Part shown: piece by piece, positions 26,106 to 34,972 of the stretch | Numbering within the stretch: position 1 is the first letter of the stretch | Layout of the letters: every line of letters begins with the position of its first letter | DNA from: Amycolatopsis vancoresmycina | GTDB lineage: Bacteria > Actinomycetota > Actinomycetes > Mycobacteriales > Pseudonocardiaceae | NCBI RefSeq assembly: GCF_000716785.1 | Contig: NZ_JNYY01000005.1 | Coordinates: forward strand, 558,001 to 622,000 | Reading direction: 5' to 3' | Length of the DNA stretch: 64,000 nucleotides | Translations under genes and position numbers: made by a program | Notes under the pieces: model-generated | The model's database searches: none | Told to the model about the DNA's origin: nothing | What the model saw: the letters and a program-made list of their open reading frames with translations, nothing else

Positions 26106-27296
26106 TCAAGACTTCACAGCGTGCTCATACGCAGCGAGGAGCGCCTTCGCCGAGTTCTCCCACGAGAGCGGACCCGCCACTCTGGCCTGGCCGAGTTTAC
26201 CCATCCGGGCCCGCTCTTCGGGGTCGTCGAGCAGCTGGGCGACGAGCTTCGCGAACGCCGATTCGTCGTTCGCCGGCGCGTAGACCGCCGCCTCGCCGGC
26301 CGAAACGCGCGCTTCGCGCAGTTCGAACGAAACGATCGGCTTGCTCATCGCCATGTACTCCATGACCTTGTTCATCGTGGAGACGTCGTTGAGCGGGTTG
26401 AGCGGGTCCGGCGACAGGCAGACGTCGGCCGTCGACAGGTAGCGGACCAGGTCCTCGTCGGAGATCCGGCCGGTGAACTCGACCTGGTTGGCCAGCCCCA
26501 GCTTCGCCGAGAGCGCCACCATGTCGTCGAACGCGTCGCCGGAGCCGACGAACACCGCGTGCCAGTCGGTGCGCCCGACCTCGTCACGCAGCTTCGCGAG
26601 CGCGCGCAGGGCGTAGTCGACGCCGTCCTGCGGGCCCATCACGCCGAGGTAGGCGAGCATGAAGGGCTTGCCCTTCTTGAGCTCGGGCTCGGCCGGCACC
26701 TCGTGGAACCGCTCGACGACCGGCGCGCTGCGCACCACGAAGACGTCTTCGGGCTTCTTGCCGCCGCGGATCCGGGCGACCTCCTTGTAGCTCTCGTTCG
26801 TCGAGATGACGACGTCGGCCGCGCGGTAGGTGGCGCGTTCGAGGGCGCAGACCCCGCGGTAGAGCAGGTCCTGCCCGCGGTCGAACCGCGAGAGGTACAG
26901 CTCGGGGCACAGGTCGTGCTGGTCGAAGATGAACCGGGCGCCCTGTCGCTTCAGGTACTTCGCGACCAGGTAGAGCAGGTCCGGCGGGTTGCAGGCGTGG
27001 ACGACGTCGACCGGGCCGACCTTGCGGGCCAGCCGCAGCGTGTGCCACAGCGCGCTGCCGTACTCCTGCAGGTAGCCGGCGGGCCCGCCGGTCGCCGCCG
27101 TGAGCGGGTAGCGGTGGATGTGGACGCCGTCGACGACGGCTTCGGCCTCGGTGTCGCGTTTCGTGCCCTGCGGGCAGATCACGTGGACTTCCCACCCGGC
27201 GTCGCGCAGGGTCGTGGACTCCTGCCACACCCGCCGGTCGAAGGGGACGGAGAGGTTTTCGACGAGGATGAGCGCTTTACCAGGCAAGGCCGGCAT
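26106..27296 (-). CDS. Glycosyltransferase family 4
   Basis: This protein has 396 residues from ATG 27296. The start lies inside the 3' end of the dehydrogenase gene (20-base overlap) with AGAGGG just upstream; a TTG at 27308 is possible but has no such site. The N-terminal ILVENLSVPFDRRVWQEST and the C-terminal FTGRISDEDLVRYLSTADVCLSPD identify a GT4 family with a GT-B fold. It is soluble with no signal peptide. Coupling to a sugar-nucleotide dehydrogenase suggests that it uses the uronate donor that enzyme makes, but this is only contextual. Confidence 0.9.
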   Translation of the reverse strand: MPALPGKALILVENLSVPFDRRVWQESTTLRDAGWEVHVICPQGTKRDTEAEAVVDGVHIHRYPLTAATGGPAGYLQEYGSALWHTLRLARKVGPVDVVHACNPPDLLYLVAKYLKRQGARFIFDQHDLCPELYLSRFDRGQDLLYRGVCALERATYRAADVVISTNESYKEVARIRGGKKPEDVFVVRSAPVVERFHEVPAEPELKKGKPFMLAYLGVMGPQDGVDYALRALAKLRDEVGRTDWHAVFVGSGDAFDDMVALSAKLGLANQVEFTGRISDEDLVRYLSTADVCLSPDPLNPLNDVSTMNKVMEYMAMSKPIVSFELREARVSAGEAAVYAPANDESAFAKLVAQLLDDPEERARMGKLGQARVAGPLSWENSAKALLAAYEHAVKS

Positions 27297-28587
27297 ATCC
27301 CTCTTCAAGGCGACGCTCGGCGGCGTCGGGCAGGCGGACGAGGTCGACGATCGCCCGGCCGTGCGGCAGGGCCGCCAGCACGTCCGGGTCCTTGGTGCCC
27401 ACGAGCAGGACGTCGGCGTGGTCCACGACCTCTTCGACGGTCCCGGCGAGCAGCTGGCCGAGGTGCGGGAGCCGGCTCTCGATGTACTCGCGGTTGGCGC
27501 CCATCAGCCGGGAGAGGCTGACGTTGGCGTCGTAGATCTTCAGGTCGTAGCCCTTGCCGAGCAGCCGTTCGGCCAGCTCGACCAGCGGCGACTCGCGCAG
27601 GTCGTCGGTGCCGGGCTTGAACGACAGCCCGAACAGCCCGACCTTGCGCTTGCCGGTGCGCGCGACCAGGTCGAACGCCCGCTGCAGGTGTTCGGAGTTC
27701 GACGCCAGCACGTGCGACAGGATCGGCACGCTGACGTCGGCGCGGTGCGCGGCGTAGACGAGCCCGCGCAGGTCCTTCGGCAGGCACGAGCCGCCGAAGG
27801 CGAAGCCCGGCTTCAGGTAGGCGGGGCTGATGTTGAGCTTGGTGTCGGCGAGGAAGACGTCGATCACCTGGTGCGAGTCGAGGCCCAGCGCGCGGCAGAC
27901 GGCGCCGAGCTCGTTCGCGAAGCCGATCTTCAAGCCGTGGAAGGAGTTGTCGGCGTACTTCGTCATTTCCGCGACCGGGATCGGCACGCGGAAGACCGGG
28001 CCGGGCAGGCCCTCGTAGAGCGCCGCGACGGCGTCGCCGCTGGCTTCGTCGATCTCACCGATCACCGTCTTCGGCGGGTCGAAGAAGTCGCGGACGCTGG
28101 TGCCCTCGCGCAGGAACTCGGGGTTCACCGCGACGCCGAAATCGACGCCGGCCGTGCGGCCCGAGGCCTTTTCGAGGATCGGGACCAGCAGGTCGAGACA
28201 GGTGCCGGGCAGCATGGTGCTGCGGAAGACGACGGTGTGCCGTTCGCTCTTCTTCGCGAGCGCCTCGCCGATTTCCTCGGCGACCCGCTCGAGGTAGACC
28301 GTGGACAGGCTGCCGTTCGGCGCCGACGGCGTCCCGACGCAGACCAGCGAGATCTCGCTGTCCGCGACCGCCTCCGCGACGTCGGTCGTGGCTCTCAGCG
28401 CCCCGCTCGCGACGACCTCGGCGGTGAGCTCGCCGATCCGCTCTTCGACCACCGGGGCGTTGCCCTGGGTGATGAGGTCGATCTTCACCGGGTTGACGTC
28501 CACGCCGACCACCCGGTGCCCTTGCCCCGCCAGGCACGCGGCGGAGACACAACCGACGTAACCGAGCCCGAAGACACTGATCTTCAC
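27277..28587 (-). CDS. Nucleotide-sugar dehydrogenase, AlgD-like (GDP-mannose 6-dehydrogenase type)
   Basis: This 436-residue protein has the Rossmann motif GLGYVG (7-12), CVGTPSAPNG and the catalytic FAFGGSCLPKD with Cys268. The total length, the position of Cys268 and stretches such as KSERHTVVFRST, AGVDFGV, GLSFKPGTDDLRESPLVELA and GANREYIES follow GDP-mannose dehydrogenase AlgD more closely than typical UDP-glucose dehydrogenases. It would oxidise the C6 of a nucleotide sugar twice with NAD to give a uronate donor, probably GDP-mannuronate. Substrate preference needs testing. It leads the minus-strand block and overlaps the GT4 gene. Confidence 0.83.
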   Translation of the reverse strand: MKISVFGLGYVGCVSAACLAGQGHRVVGVDVNPVKIDLITQGNAPVVEERIGELTAEVVASGALRATTDVAEAVADSEISLVCVGTPSAPNGSLSTVYLERVAEEIGEALAKKSERHTVVFRSTMLPGTCLDLLVPILEKASGRTAGVDFGVAVNPEFLREGTSVRDFFDPPKTVIGEIDEASGDAVAALYEGLPGPVFRVPIPVAEMTKYADNSFHGLKIGFANELGAVCRALGLDSHQVIDVFLADTKLNISPAYLKPGFAFGGSCLPKDLRGLVYAAHRADVSVPILSHVLASNSEHLQRAFDLVARTGKRKVGLFGLSFKPGTDDLRESPLVELAERLLGKGYDLKIYDANVSLSRLMGANREYIESRLPHLGQLLAGTVEEVVDHADVLLVGTKDPDVLAALPHGRAIVDLVRLPDAAERRLEEGYAGLAW

Positions 28588-28724
28588 GCCAAACCTCCGC
28601 TATTCCGCGCGACCCTCAAGTTGGTCGGCGGGCACCCCTGGATCGTTACCGCGGGCGCGGCGAACGGGGGACGGCGTGAAACGGCCGTGAGGCGCAAGGG
28701 ATTCAGGTGAAATTACCGTCTCGA

Positions 28725-28767
28725 TCCGGCGCCGGACCGTGGACGGAAACCACGATCCGGCGCCGGA
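28725..28767 (-). terminator. Twin-palindrome hairpin after the GH75 gene
   Basis: The 12-base palindrome TCCGGCGCCGGA occurs at 28725-28736 and 28756-28767. The copies, with adjoining CGTGG and CCACG, can also pair with each other into a long stem around ACGGAAA. It starts 14 bases after the chitosanase stop in its direction and is a probable transcription terminator. The rest of the 193-base gap up to the dehydrogenase start shows no gene. Confidence 0.7.
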
Positions 28768-28780
28768 CGGTGAATCGGTG

Positions 28781-29476
28781 TCAGTTGTTGTTCACGAAGG
28801 TGGTGGCGAGGCTCTGGCCCTTGCTCACCGCGTTGGAGTGGTTCTCGATCGGCGAAACGGTCGAGTTCTTGAAGCAGATGTACGTGACACCGGAGTCGGT
28901 GCCGCCGTTGGACGGGTCGGGGTTGATGCCGAGGTCCTTCGCGGTCGCGTAGGAGGCTTCGCCGATGATCTGCGTCGGGCCGGTGTCCCCGATGACGGCG
29001 TACTCGACCTTGCCGTTGTAGATCACCGCGCAGGAGCCGCCGCCCTTGAGGCCGGAGGAGGAGTACTTCCAGATGCTGCTGGAGCTCGGCACGACGATGT
29101 AGGGCAGCTTCGCGGCGTTGAGGGGCTTGCCGTCGGACTGGTGGAACGCAGTGTCGTCCTGGTAGCAGCAGTCGGTGTTTTCGTTGCACTGCGAGGTGCG
29201 CTGGCCGTCGCAGTCGATGTCCATGTCGGCCTTCCAGAAGACCGCGCCGTTGGCGTCGCAGATGGCGACCGTCTTGCTCGAGACGTCCTCGTCGGTCTTG
29301 TACTTGCCGTTCGAGATCTGCTTGCAGCCGGTGGTCTTGGCGAGCAGCTGGGCCGCGGTGGGGGCGGCATCCACGGTGGCCGGCGCAGCGGCCGGGGCCG
29401 GCGACGCCGACGCGAGGGCCGACGGCATCACGGCCGCGGCCAGCGCGAGAGTCGCGAGCAGGATCAGTTTCCGCAT
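28781..29476 (-). CDS. Secreted chitosanase, glycoside hydrolase family 75
   Basis: This 231-residue protein has a clear signal peptide (MRKLILLATLALAAAVMPSA, then Ala-rich up to about 35). The mature part holds GH75 features: FWKADMDIDCDGQ, DDTAFHQSDGKPLN, LPYIVVP, VEYAVIGDTGP and IGEASYATAKDLGI, with the acidic residues the fungal and actinobacterial chitosanases use. Six or more cysteines (for example CNENTDCC) suggest disulfides. It should cleave partly deacetylated chitosan outside the cell. An AGGGAG site lies eight bases upstream, and a palindromic operator lies 17 bases upstream of the ATG. Confidence 0.88.
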   Translation of the reverse strand: MRKLILLATLALAAAVMPSALASASPAPAAAPATVDAAPTAAQLLAKTTGCKQISNGKYKTDEDVSSKTVAICDANGAVFWKADMDIDCDGQRTSQCNENTDCCYQDDTAFHQSDGKPLNAAKLPYIVVPSSSSIWKYSSSGLKGGGSCAVIYNGKVEYAVIGDTGPTQIIGEASYATAKDLGINPDPSNGGTDSGVTYICFKNSTVSPIENHSNAVSKGQSLATTFVNNN

Positions 29477-29493
29477 TCCTGGTGCTCCCTTTA

Positions 29494-29512
29494 GTTAGGA
29501 AACTTTCCTTAC
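29494..29512 (-). promoter_or_regulatory. Palindromic operator in front of the chitosanase gene
   Basis: GTTAGGAAACTTTCCTTAC is a 19-base palindrome (arms 29494-29502 and 29504-29512) with one mismatched pair. Similar AGGAAA-TTTCCT palindromes precede actinobacterial chitosanase genes and are bound by ROK-family repressors such as CsnR. The element lies just upstream of the ribosome-binding site, a suitable place for repression. The regulator gene is not in this window. Confidence 0.7.
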
Positions 29513-29865
29513 GGCGGCGGGGCACCAGGATGCACCCCGGCGAGAGCGCGTTCAAGCCCTCGGGGTGCGGGAATTTCCCATCAGGTGGCCGGATTTGACG
29601 AAAAGGCTGCTCATCGGGGCGGGGTCGGCGGAACGGGTTTCGCGGGTGTCCCGTTCGCCGGGACGGGGCCGGCGCGGACGGATCCGGCGAACGGCATCCA
29701 ACGGACAGGCGATGGGGCAGGTCCGCGGCCGCCGTCCCGGCCGGATCCGCCGAGCAGCCACGGACGGCCCTTTGGGCGGCGGCCCGCCAGCGCTTCCGGC
29801 CACCCGGCTCGGCCACGCCGCCGGGGCAACCCGGTCACCCAGTCCGATGCCGGGCGACCCGATCC
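29513..29865. other. Intergenic stretch with no gene seen
   Basis: This 353-base stretch between the chitosanase operator and the NodB-like stop holds no frame with family similarity. It should contain the chitosanase promoter (read leftwards) and the 3' end signals of the deacetylase gene, but no sequence is good enough to call. Confidence 0.5.
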
Positions 29866-30507
29866 CTACCGCGCAGGCCGCCGCAGCAACCGGTTCACCC
29901 AGTGCCCCCGCCGGGCCCCGGCCGAAAGCACCCCGTCAAGCCGTTCGCCGTCGAGGTCGTGGCGGAGTTCCGTCCTCGCCTGCAGCCAGCCGTCACGGCG
30001 GGCCGCTCCACCGTCGCTCGAGTACACCCTCGTCGCGCCCGCCTGCCGCAGGCGGGCCAGCACCCTCCGGTCGTACGCGCCGAACGGCAGCGAGTACCGC
30101 CGGACCGGGCGGCCGCACAGGTCGCCGAGCAGCTTCGGCGCGTCGGTCAGCTCGCGGCGGGCGTGGCGGTCGTCGAGCCGGCGCCAGTCACGCGGTTCCC
30201 AGCCGTGCGAGCCGATCTCCATCCCCGCGCGGGTGAGCTCGCACAGGCCGTCGCGGTCGAGGTACCCGCGCTGCCCGAGCCGGCCGGCCAGGGGGAAGAA
30301 CTCCGCCGTCAGCCCGCGCTCGACCAGCCGCGGCAGCACCACCTCGACGTCGGAGTCGTTGCCGTCGTCGAACGTGAGGTGGACGTCTTCGCGGTCCGCC
30401 GCGCGGTCGAGCACCTCCTCGAGCTGGTCGACCGTCAGCCAGCGCTCGTCCTCGCCCGGGTCGAGCTGGCGAGCCGGGCGCCCGGCTCCGTGCATGGCGA
30501 GGATCAC
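29866..30507 (-). CDS. Polysaccharide deacetylase (NodB-like)
   Basis: This protein has 213 residues from GTG 30507, chosen because GGGAG lies eight bases upstream; a GTG at 30522 in the same frame has a poor site. LTFDDGNDSD (44-53) carries the catalytic and metal Asp pair of NodB enzymes, and SLPFGAYDRR is the later conserved motif. The usual H-x3-H metal motif reads SHGWEPRDW here: His101 is present, but the second His is replaced by Pro105. No signal peptide is visible. It may deacetylate a lipid-linked amino sugar, or it may have lost activity. Confidence 0.8.
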   Translation of the reverse strand: MILAMHGAGRPARQLDPGEDERWLTVDQLEEVLDRAADREDVHLTFDDGNDSDVEVVLPRLVERGLTAEFFPLAGRLGQRGYLDRDGLCELTRAGMEIGSHGWEPRDWRRLDDRHARRELTDAPKLLGDLCGRPVRRYSLPFGAYDRRVLARLRQAGATRVYSSDGGAARRDGWLQARTELRHDLDGERLDGVLSAGARRGHWVNRLLRRPAR

Positions 30508-30546
30508 TGTCACCACTCCCACCGCCTGCCACTGCGAGTAGTCGAT

Positions 30547-30575
30547 TTGTTACTTCGATTAATCGCACTGGCAAA
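30547..30575 (-). promoter_or_regulatory. Possible promoter with internal palindrome for the deacetylase gene
   Basis: Read leftwards, TTTGCC (30575-30570) and TAACAA (30552-30547) are 17 bases apart, and the perfect ten-base palindrome CGATTAATCG (30556-30565) sits within the spacer. This arrangement suits a repressed promoter about 40 bases ahead of the start codon. The -10 match is imperfect, so the call is tentative. Confidence 0.35.
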
Positions 30576-30603
30576 CGGGTGAGTTACAGTTTTTTGCCGT
30601 TAT

Positions 30604-31440
30604 TTAGCCTTTGCGGATCTCCAGCGTGCAGCACTTGGGTCCGCCGCCGGCTTTCCGCAGCTCAGAGATGTCGACGTAGACCGGCTCGTAACCGCGCTCG
30701 GCCAGAAGTTCACCCAATCGGGTGGCCTCCGCCGGCAGCACGACGTTGCGTCCGTCGGACACGCCGTTGAGGCCGAAACACTCCGCGTCTTCGCGGGTGG
30801 CGAGCACGGCGTCCGGGAACAGCCGCTCCAGCACGCGGCGCGAACCCGCGGAGAACGCCTCCGGGTAGTAGACGATCTGCGCGCGGGTCGTGTCGGTCGC
30901 CTCGGCGAGCACGAACAGCGCCGTGTCGAGGTGGTAGTAGTGCGGGTCGACCAGCTGCAGCGAGACGACCGGGACGCCGAGGACCTCCTGCGCCTCGGCG
31001 TGCGCGGCCGGGTCGGTGCGGAAGCCGGTGCCGGCGAGCAGCAGCGCGCCGGTCCAGGCGAAGTCGCCTTCGGCCTCGTTGACCTTCTCCGGCATGGTGA
31101 TGTCGCGGTAGCCGTGCTCGACGAACCAGCGGCGGAAGTGCTCGGCTTCGGCGGCGCGCTGTGGGGCGCGGAACCGGGAGCCGAGCACGCGCCCGTCGAC
31201 GACGGTGCCGGAGTTGGCGGCGAAGACCATGTCGGGCAGGCCGGGCTGGGGCTCGATCTCCTCGACGGTGTGGCCGAGGCGGCGGTAGGTGTCGCGCAGC
31301 TCGGTCCACTGCGCGACGGCGACGTCGGCGCTGACCGGCTGGGTCGGGTCCATCCAGGGGTTGATCACGTAGTCCACCGCGAAGTGGCGCGGGGAGCACA
31401 TGAGGTATCGACGGGTGGTCGGTACGCGCATCGCCTGCAT
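30604..31440 (-). CDS. Dimethylargininase/arginine deiminase-type amidinohydrolase
   Basis: This protein has 278 residues from ATG 31440 (MQAM); ATG 31431 is an alternative. It has the guanidino-modifying fold marks: an N-terminal MCSPRHFAVDYVINPWMD, VFAANSGTVVDG, EGDFAWTGALLLAG, a His in HYYHLDTAL and the near-terminal catalytic Cys in GGGPKCCTLE. Family members hydrolyse N-omega-dimethylarginine or arginine to citrulline. Divergent transcription from an Lrp/AsnC regulator is a common actinobacterial arrangement for amino-acid-linked enzymes. The ornithine aminotransferase gene that often accompanies it is absent here. Confidence 0.85.
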   Translation of the reverse strand: MQAMRVPTTRRYLMCSPRHFAVDYVINPWMDPTQPVSADVAVAQWTELRDTYRRLGHTVEEIEPQPGLPDMVFAANSGTVVDGRVLGSRFRAPQRAAEAEHFRRWFVEHGYRDITMPEKVNEAEGDFAWTGALLLAGTGFRTDPAAHAEAQEVLGVPVVSLQLVDPHYYHLDTALFVLAEATDTTRAQIVYYPEAFSAGSRRVLERLFPDAVLATREDAECFGLNGVSDGRNVVLPAEATRLGELLAERGYEPVYVDISELRKAGGGPKCCTLEIRKG

Positions 31441-31505
31441 GACTGCAGGGTAAGGGGCGCCTAATATCGCAATCAATCGCTGTTCGCTGCGCGTATCTGT
31501 GCTAA

Positions 31506-31961
31506 ATGTTGCGTGTGAACACCATCGACCAGCGAATCGTTTCGTGTCTCGTGGCGAACGCGCGCTCCAGCTACGCGGAGATCGGCAAGGTGGTCGGCCT
31601 GTCGGCCCCGGCGGTGAAGCGGCGGGTCGACCGGCTGCTCGAAACGGGCATCCTGCGGGGCTTCACGGCGGTCGTCGACCCGGAGGCACTGGGCTGGGGA
31701 ACGGAGGCGTTCGTCGAGGTCACGTGCCAGGGCAACATCACGCCGGCCCGGATCCGCGCGCGGCTGGAGCCGCTCCCGGAGGTGGTGGCGGCGTACACGG
31801 TGTCGGGCGCCGCGGACGCGATCGTCCACCTGCGCGCGGCCGACATCCACCACCTGGAGACGGCGCTGGAGCGGCTGCGCGGGCTGGAGATCGTGGACCG
31901 GACGGTGTCGACCGTGGTGCTCTCGCGGCTGCTGGAACGGCCGCCGACGCCGGAGCAGTGA
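31506..31961 (+). CDS. Lrp/AsnC family transcriptional regulator
   Basis: This 151-residue protein has an N-terminal winged helix (NTIDQRIVSCLVANARSSYAEIGKVVGLSAPAVKRRVDRLL is the HTH region, residues 5-45) and a C-terminal RAM ligand-binding domain (about 65-140). No Shine-Dalgarno sequence precedes ATG 31506 and TATCTG lies about seven bases upstream, so translation may be leaderless; GTG 31515 is an alternative. The 65-base divergent spacer is relatively A+T rich and likely holds its binding site for control of both itself and the amidinohydrolase gene. The ligand is unknown. Confidence 0.9.
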   Translation: MLRVNTIDQRIVSCLVANARSSYAEIGKVVGLSAPAVKRRVDRLLETGILRGFTAVVDPEALGWGTEAFVEVTCQGNITPARIRARLEPLPEVVAAYTVSGAADAIVHLRAADIHHLETALERLRGLEIVDRTVSTVVLSRLLERPPTPEQ

Positions 31962-31984
31962 GGGCGGCGTGCCACCCTGAGCCG

Positions 31985-32749
31985 ATGACCGACAGCATCG
32001 TCAGCGAGCACGCCGGCGGCGTCGCCCTCCTCACCGTCGACGCGCCCGGCAGCCGCAACGCGCTGACCCTCGACCTTTCCGCCCAGCTGGCCGAAGCCGT
32101 CGCGGCCGCGGAACGGGACGAGTCCGTGCACGCCGTCGTCGTCACCGGAACCCCGCCCGCCTTCTGCGCCGGGGCCGACCTGTCCGCGCTGGCCGAGGCC
32201 GACGAAGCCGGCTTGCGCGCCATCTACGAAGGCTTCCTCGCCGTGGCCCGCTGCGCGCTGCCGACCATCGCCGCCGTCGGGGGCGCGGCCGTCGGGGCCG
32301 GGCTGAACCTCGCCCTCGCCGCCGACGTGCGGCTGGCCGGGCCGCGGGCGAAGTTCGTCGCCCGGTTCCTCGAGCTCGGCCTGCACCCCGGCGGCGGGAT
32401 GACCTGGATGACGCAGCGGCTCGCCGGCCCGCAGCAGGCCGCCGCCATGACGTTGTTCGGGCAACCCCTCGACGCGGAGGCGGCGGTGCGGGCCGGGCTG
32501 GCGCTGCGCGTGGTCGACGGCGGACATGACGAACTGCTGACCGCCGCACGTGACCTCGCGCACAGTGCCGTCGCCGCGCCGCGCGAAGCGTTGATCGCCA
32601 CCAAGCGCAGTCTGCGCACCACCGCGAGCCTCGCCGAGCACGCGGACGCCGTCGACGTCGAGATCCGGCCGCAGCTGGCGTCGCTCGCCTCGCCGGAGTT
32701 CGCCGAACGGCTTTCCCTGATCCGGGCCCGGATCCGTTCTCGGCCGTGA
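31985..32749 (+). CDS. Enoyl-CoA hydratase/isomerase family protein
   Basis: This 254-residue crotonase-fold protein has the oxyanion-hole strand FCAGADLSAL (about 60-69) and GGAAVGAGLNLALAADVRLA (98-117), where the second glycine-rich loop lies. The position of the usual first catalytic Glu is occupied by Leu/His-containing ELGLHPGGGMTW, a common pattern in hydratases with one Glu. It starts 23 bases after the Lrp gene and may share its promoter. It probably acts on fatty or branched acyl-CoA. The exact substrate cannot be told. Confidence 0.88.
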   Translation: MTDSIVSEHAGGVALLTVDAPGSRNALTLDLSAQLAEAVAAAERDESVHAVVVTGTPPAFCAGADLSALAEADEAGLRAIYEGFLAVARCALPTIAAVGGAAVGAGLNLALAADVRLAGPRAKFVARFLELGLHPGGGMTWMTQRLAGPQQAAAMTLFGQPLDAEAAVRAGLALRVVDGGHDELLTAARDLAHSAVAAPREALIATKRSLRTTASLAEHADAVDVEIRPQLASLASPEFAERLSLIRARIRSRP

Positions 32750-32853
32750 TTCGATCCGCGCCTCTTACCGTCACGGGAGACACGCGTCACAACGCACCAC
32801 GGCGGCTACCCGTTACCATCGGTTACAGGTATTCGGTGGACCAGCGAAGAGAC

Positions 32854-33005
32854 ATGAGACAGCACCGATGAGGTCGCCCAACACCCGGGACACTACCAAC
32901 ATCGGTGTTGGGGGCGAGCTAACCTCGGGAGTAGACCTGGTGAGCGCAGCCGCGGCACCGGCAGGCGAACGGAAGCCGTACCGCCGGGAGAGAGGGAATC
33001 CCTGA
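32854..33005 (+). promoter_or_regulatory. korA leader: coupled mini-ORFs and alternative hairpins
   Basis: ATG 32854 opens a five-codon ORF (MRQHR) whose TGA overlaps ATG 32868 of a 45-codon ORF ending at 33005, three bases before the korA start. Three inverted repeats in this leader share bases and exclude each other: CACCGATG 32863-32870 with CATCGGTG 32900-32907; CCAACACC 32878-32885 with GGTGTTGG 32904-32911; CCAACA 32896-32901 with TGTTGG 32906-32911. This is the structure expected of a leader that senses translation or a ligand, but whether it is transcribed is not known. Confidence 0.4.
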
Positions 33006-33008
33006 CCC

Positions 33009-34930
<1,922 letters not shown>

Positions 34931-34934
<4 letters not shown>

Positions 34935-34972
34935 CCACCGCCGACGCACTCTTCACCGCGGAGGCGGCATGA
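34931..34972 (+). CDS. 13-residue coupling mini-ORF between korA and korB
   Basis: MTTADALFTAEAA starts at ATG 34931, overlapping the korA TGA, and its TGA (34970-34972) overlaps the korB ATG at 34969. Both starts are preceded by GGAGGCGGCA, followed by ATGAC(C/T)AC, so the initiation segment appears twice with the mini-ORF between. It may be a translational relay that couples korB to korA, or a by-product of duplication. Whether the peptide is made or functional is unknown. Confidence 0.5.

Noticed and set aside
29513..29865. Small coding gene in the chitosanase/deacetylase spacer
   Set aside because: Open frames exist on both strands but show Arg/Pro-rich shadow composition and no ribosome-binding site.
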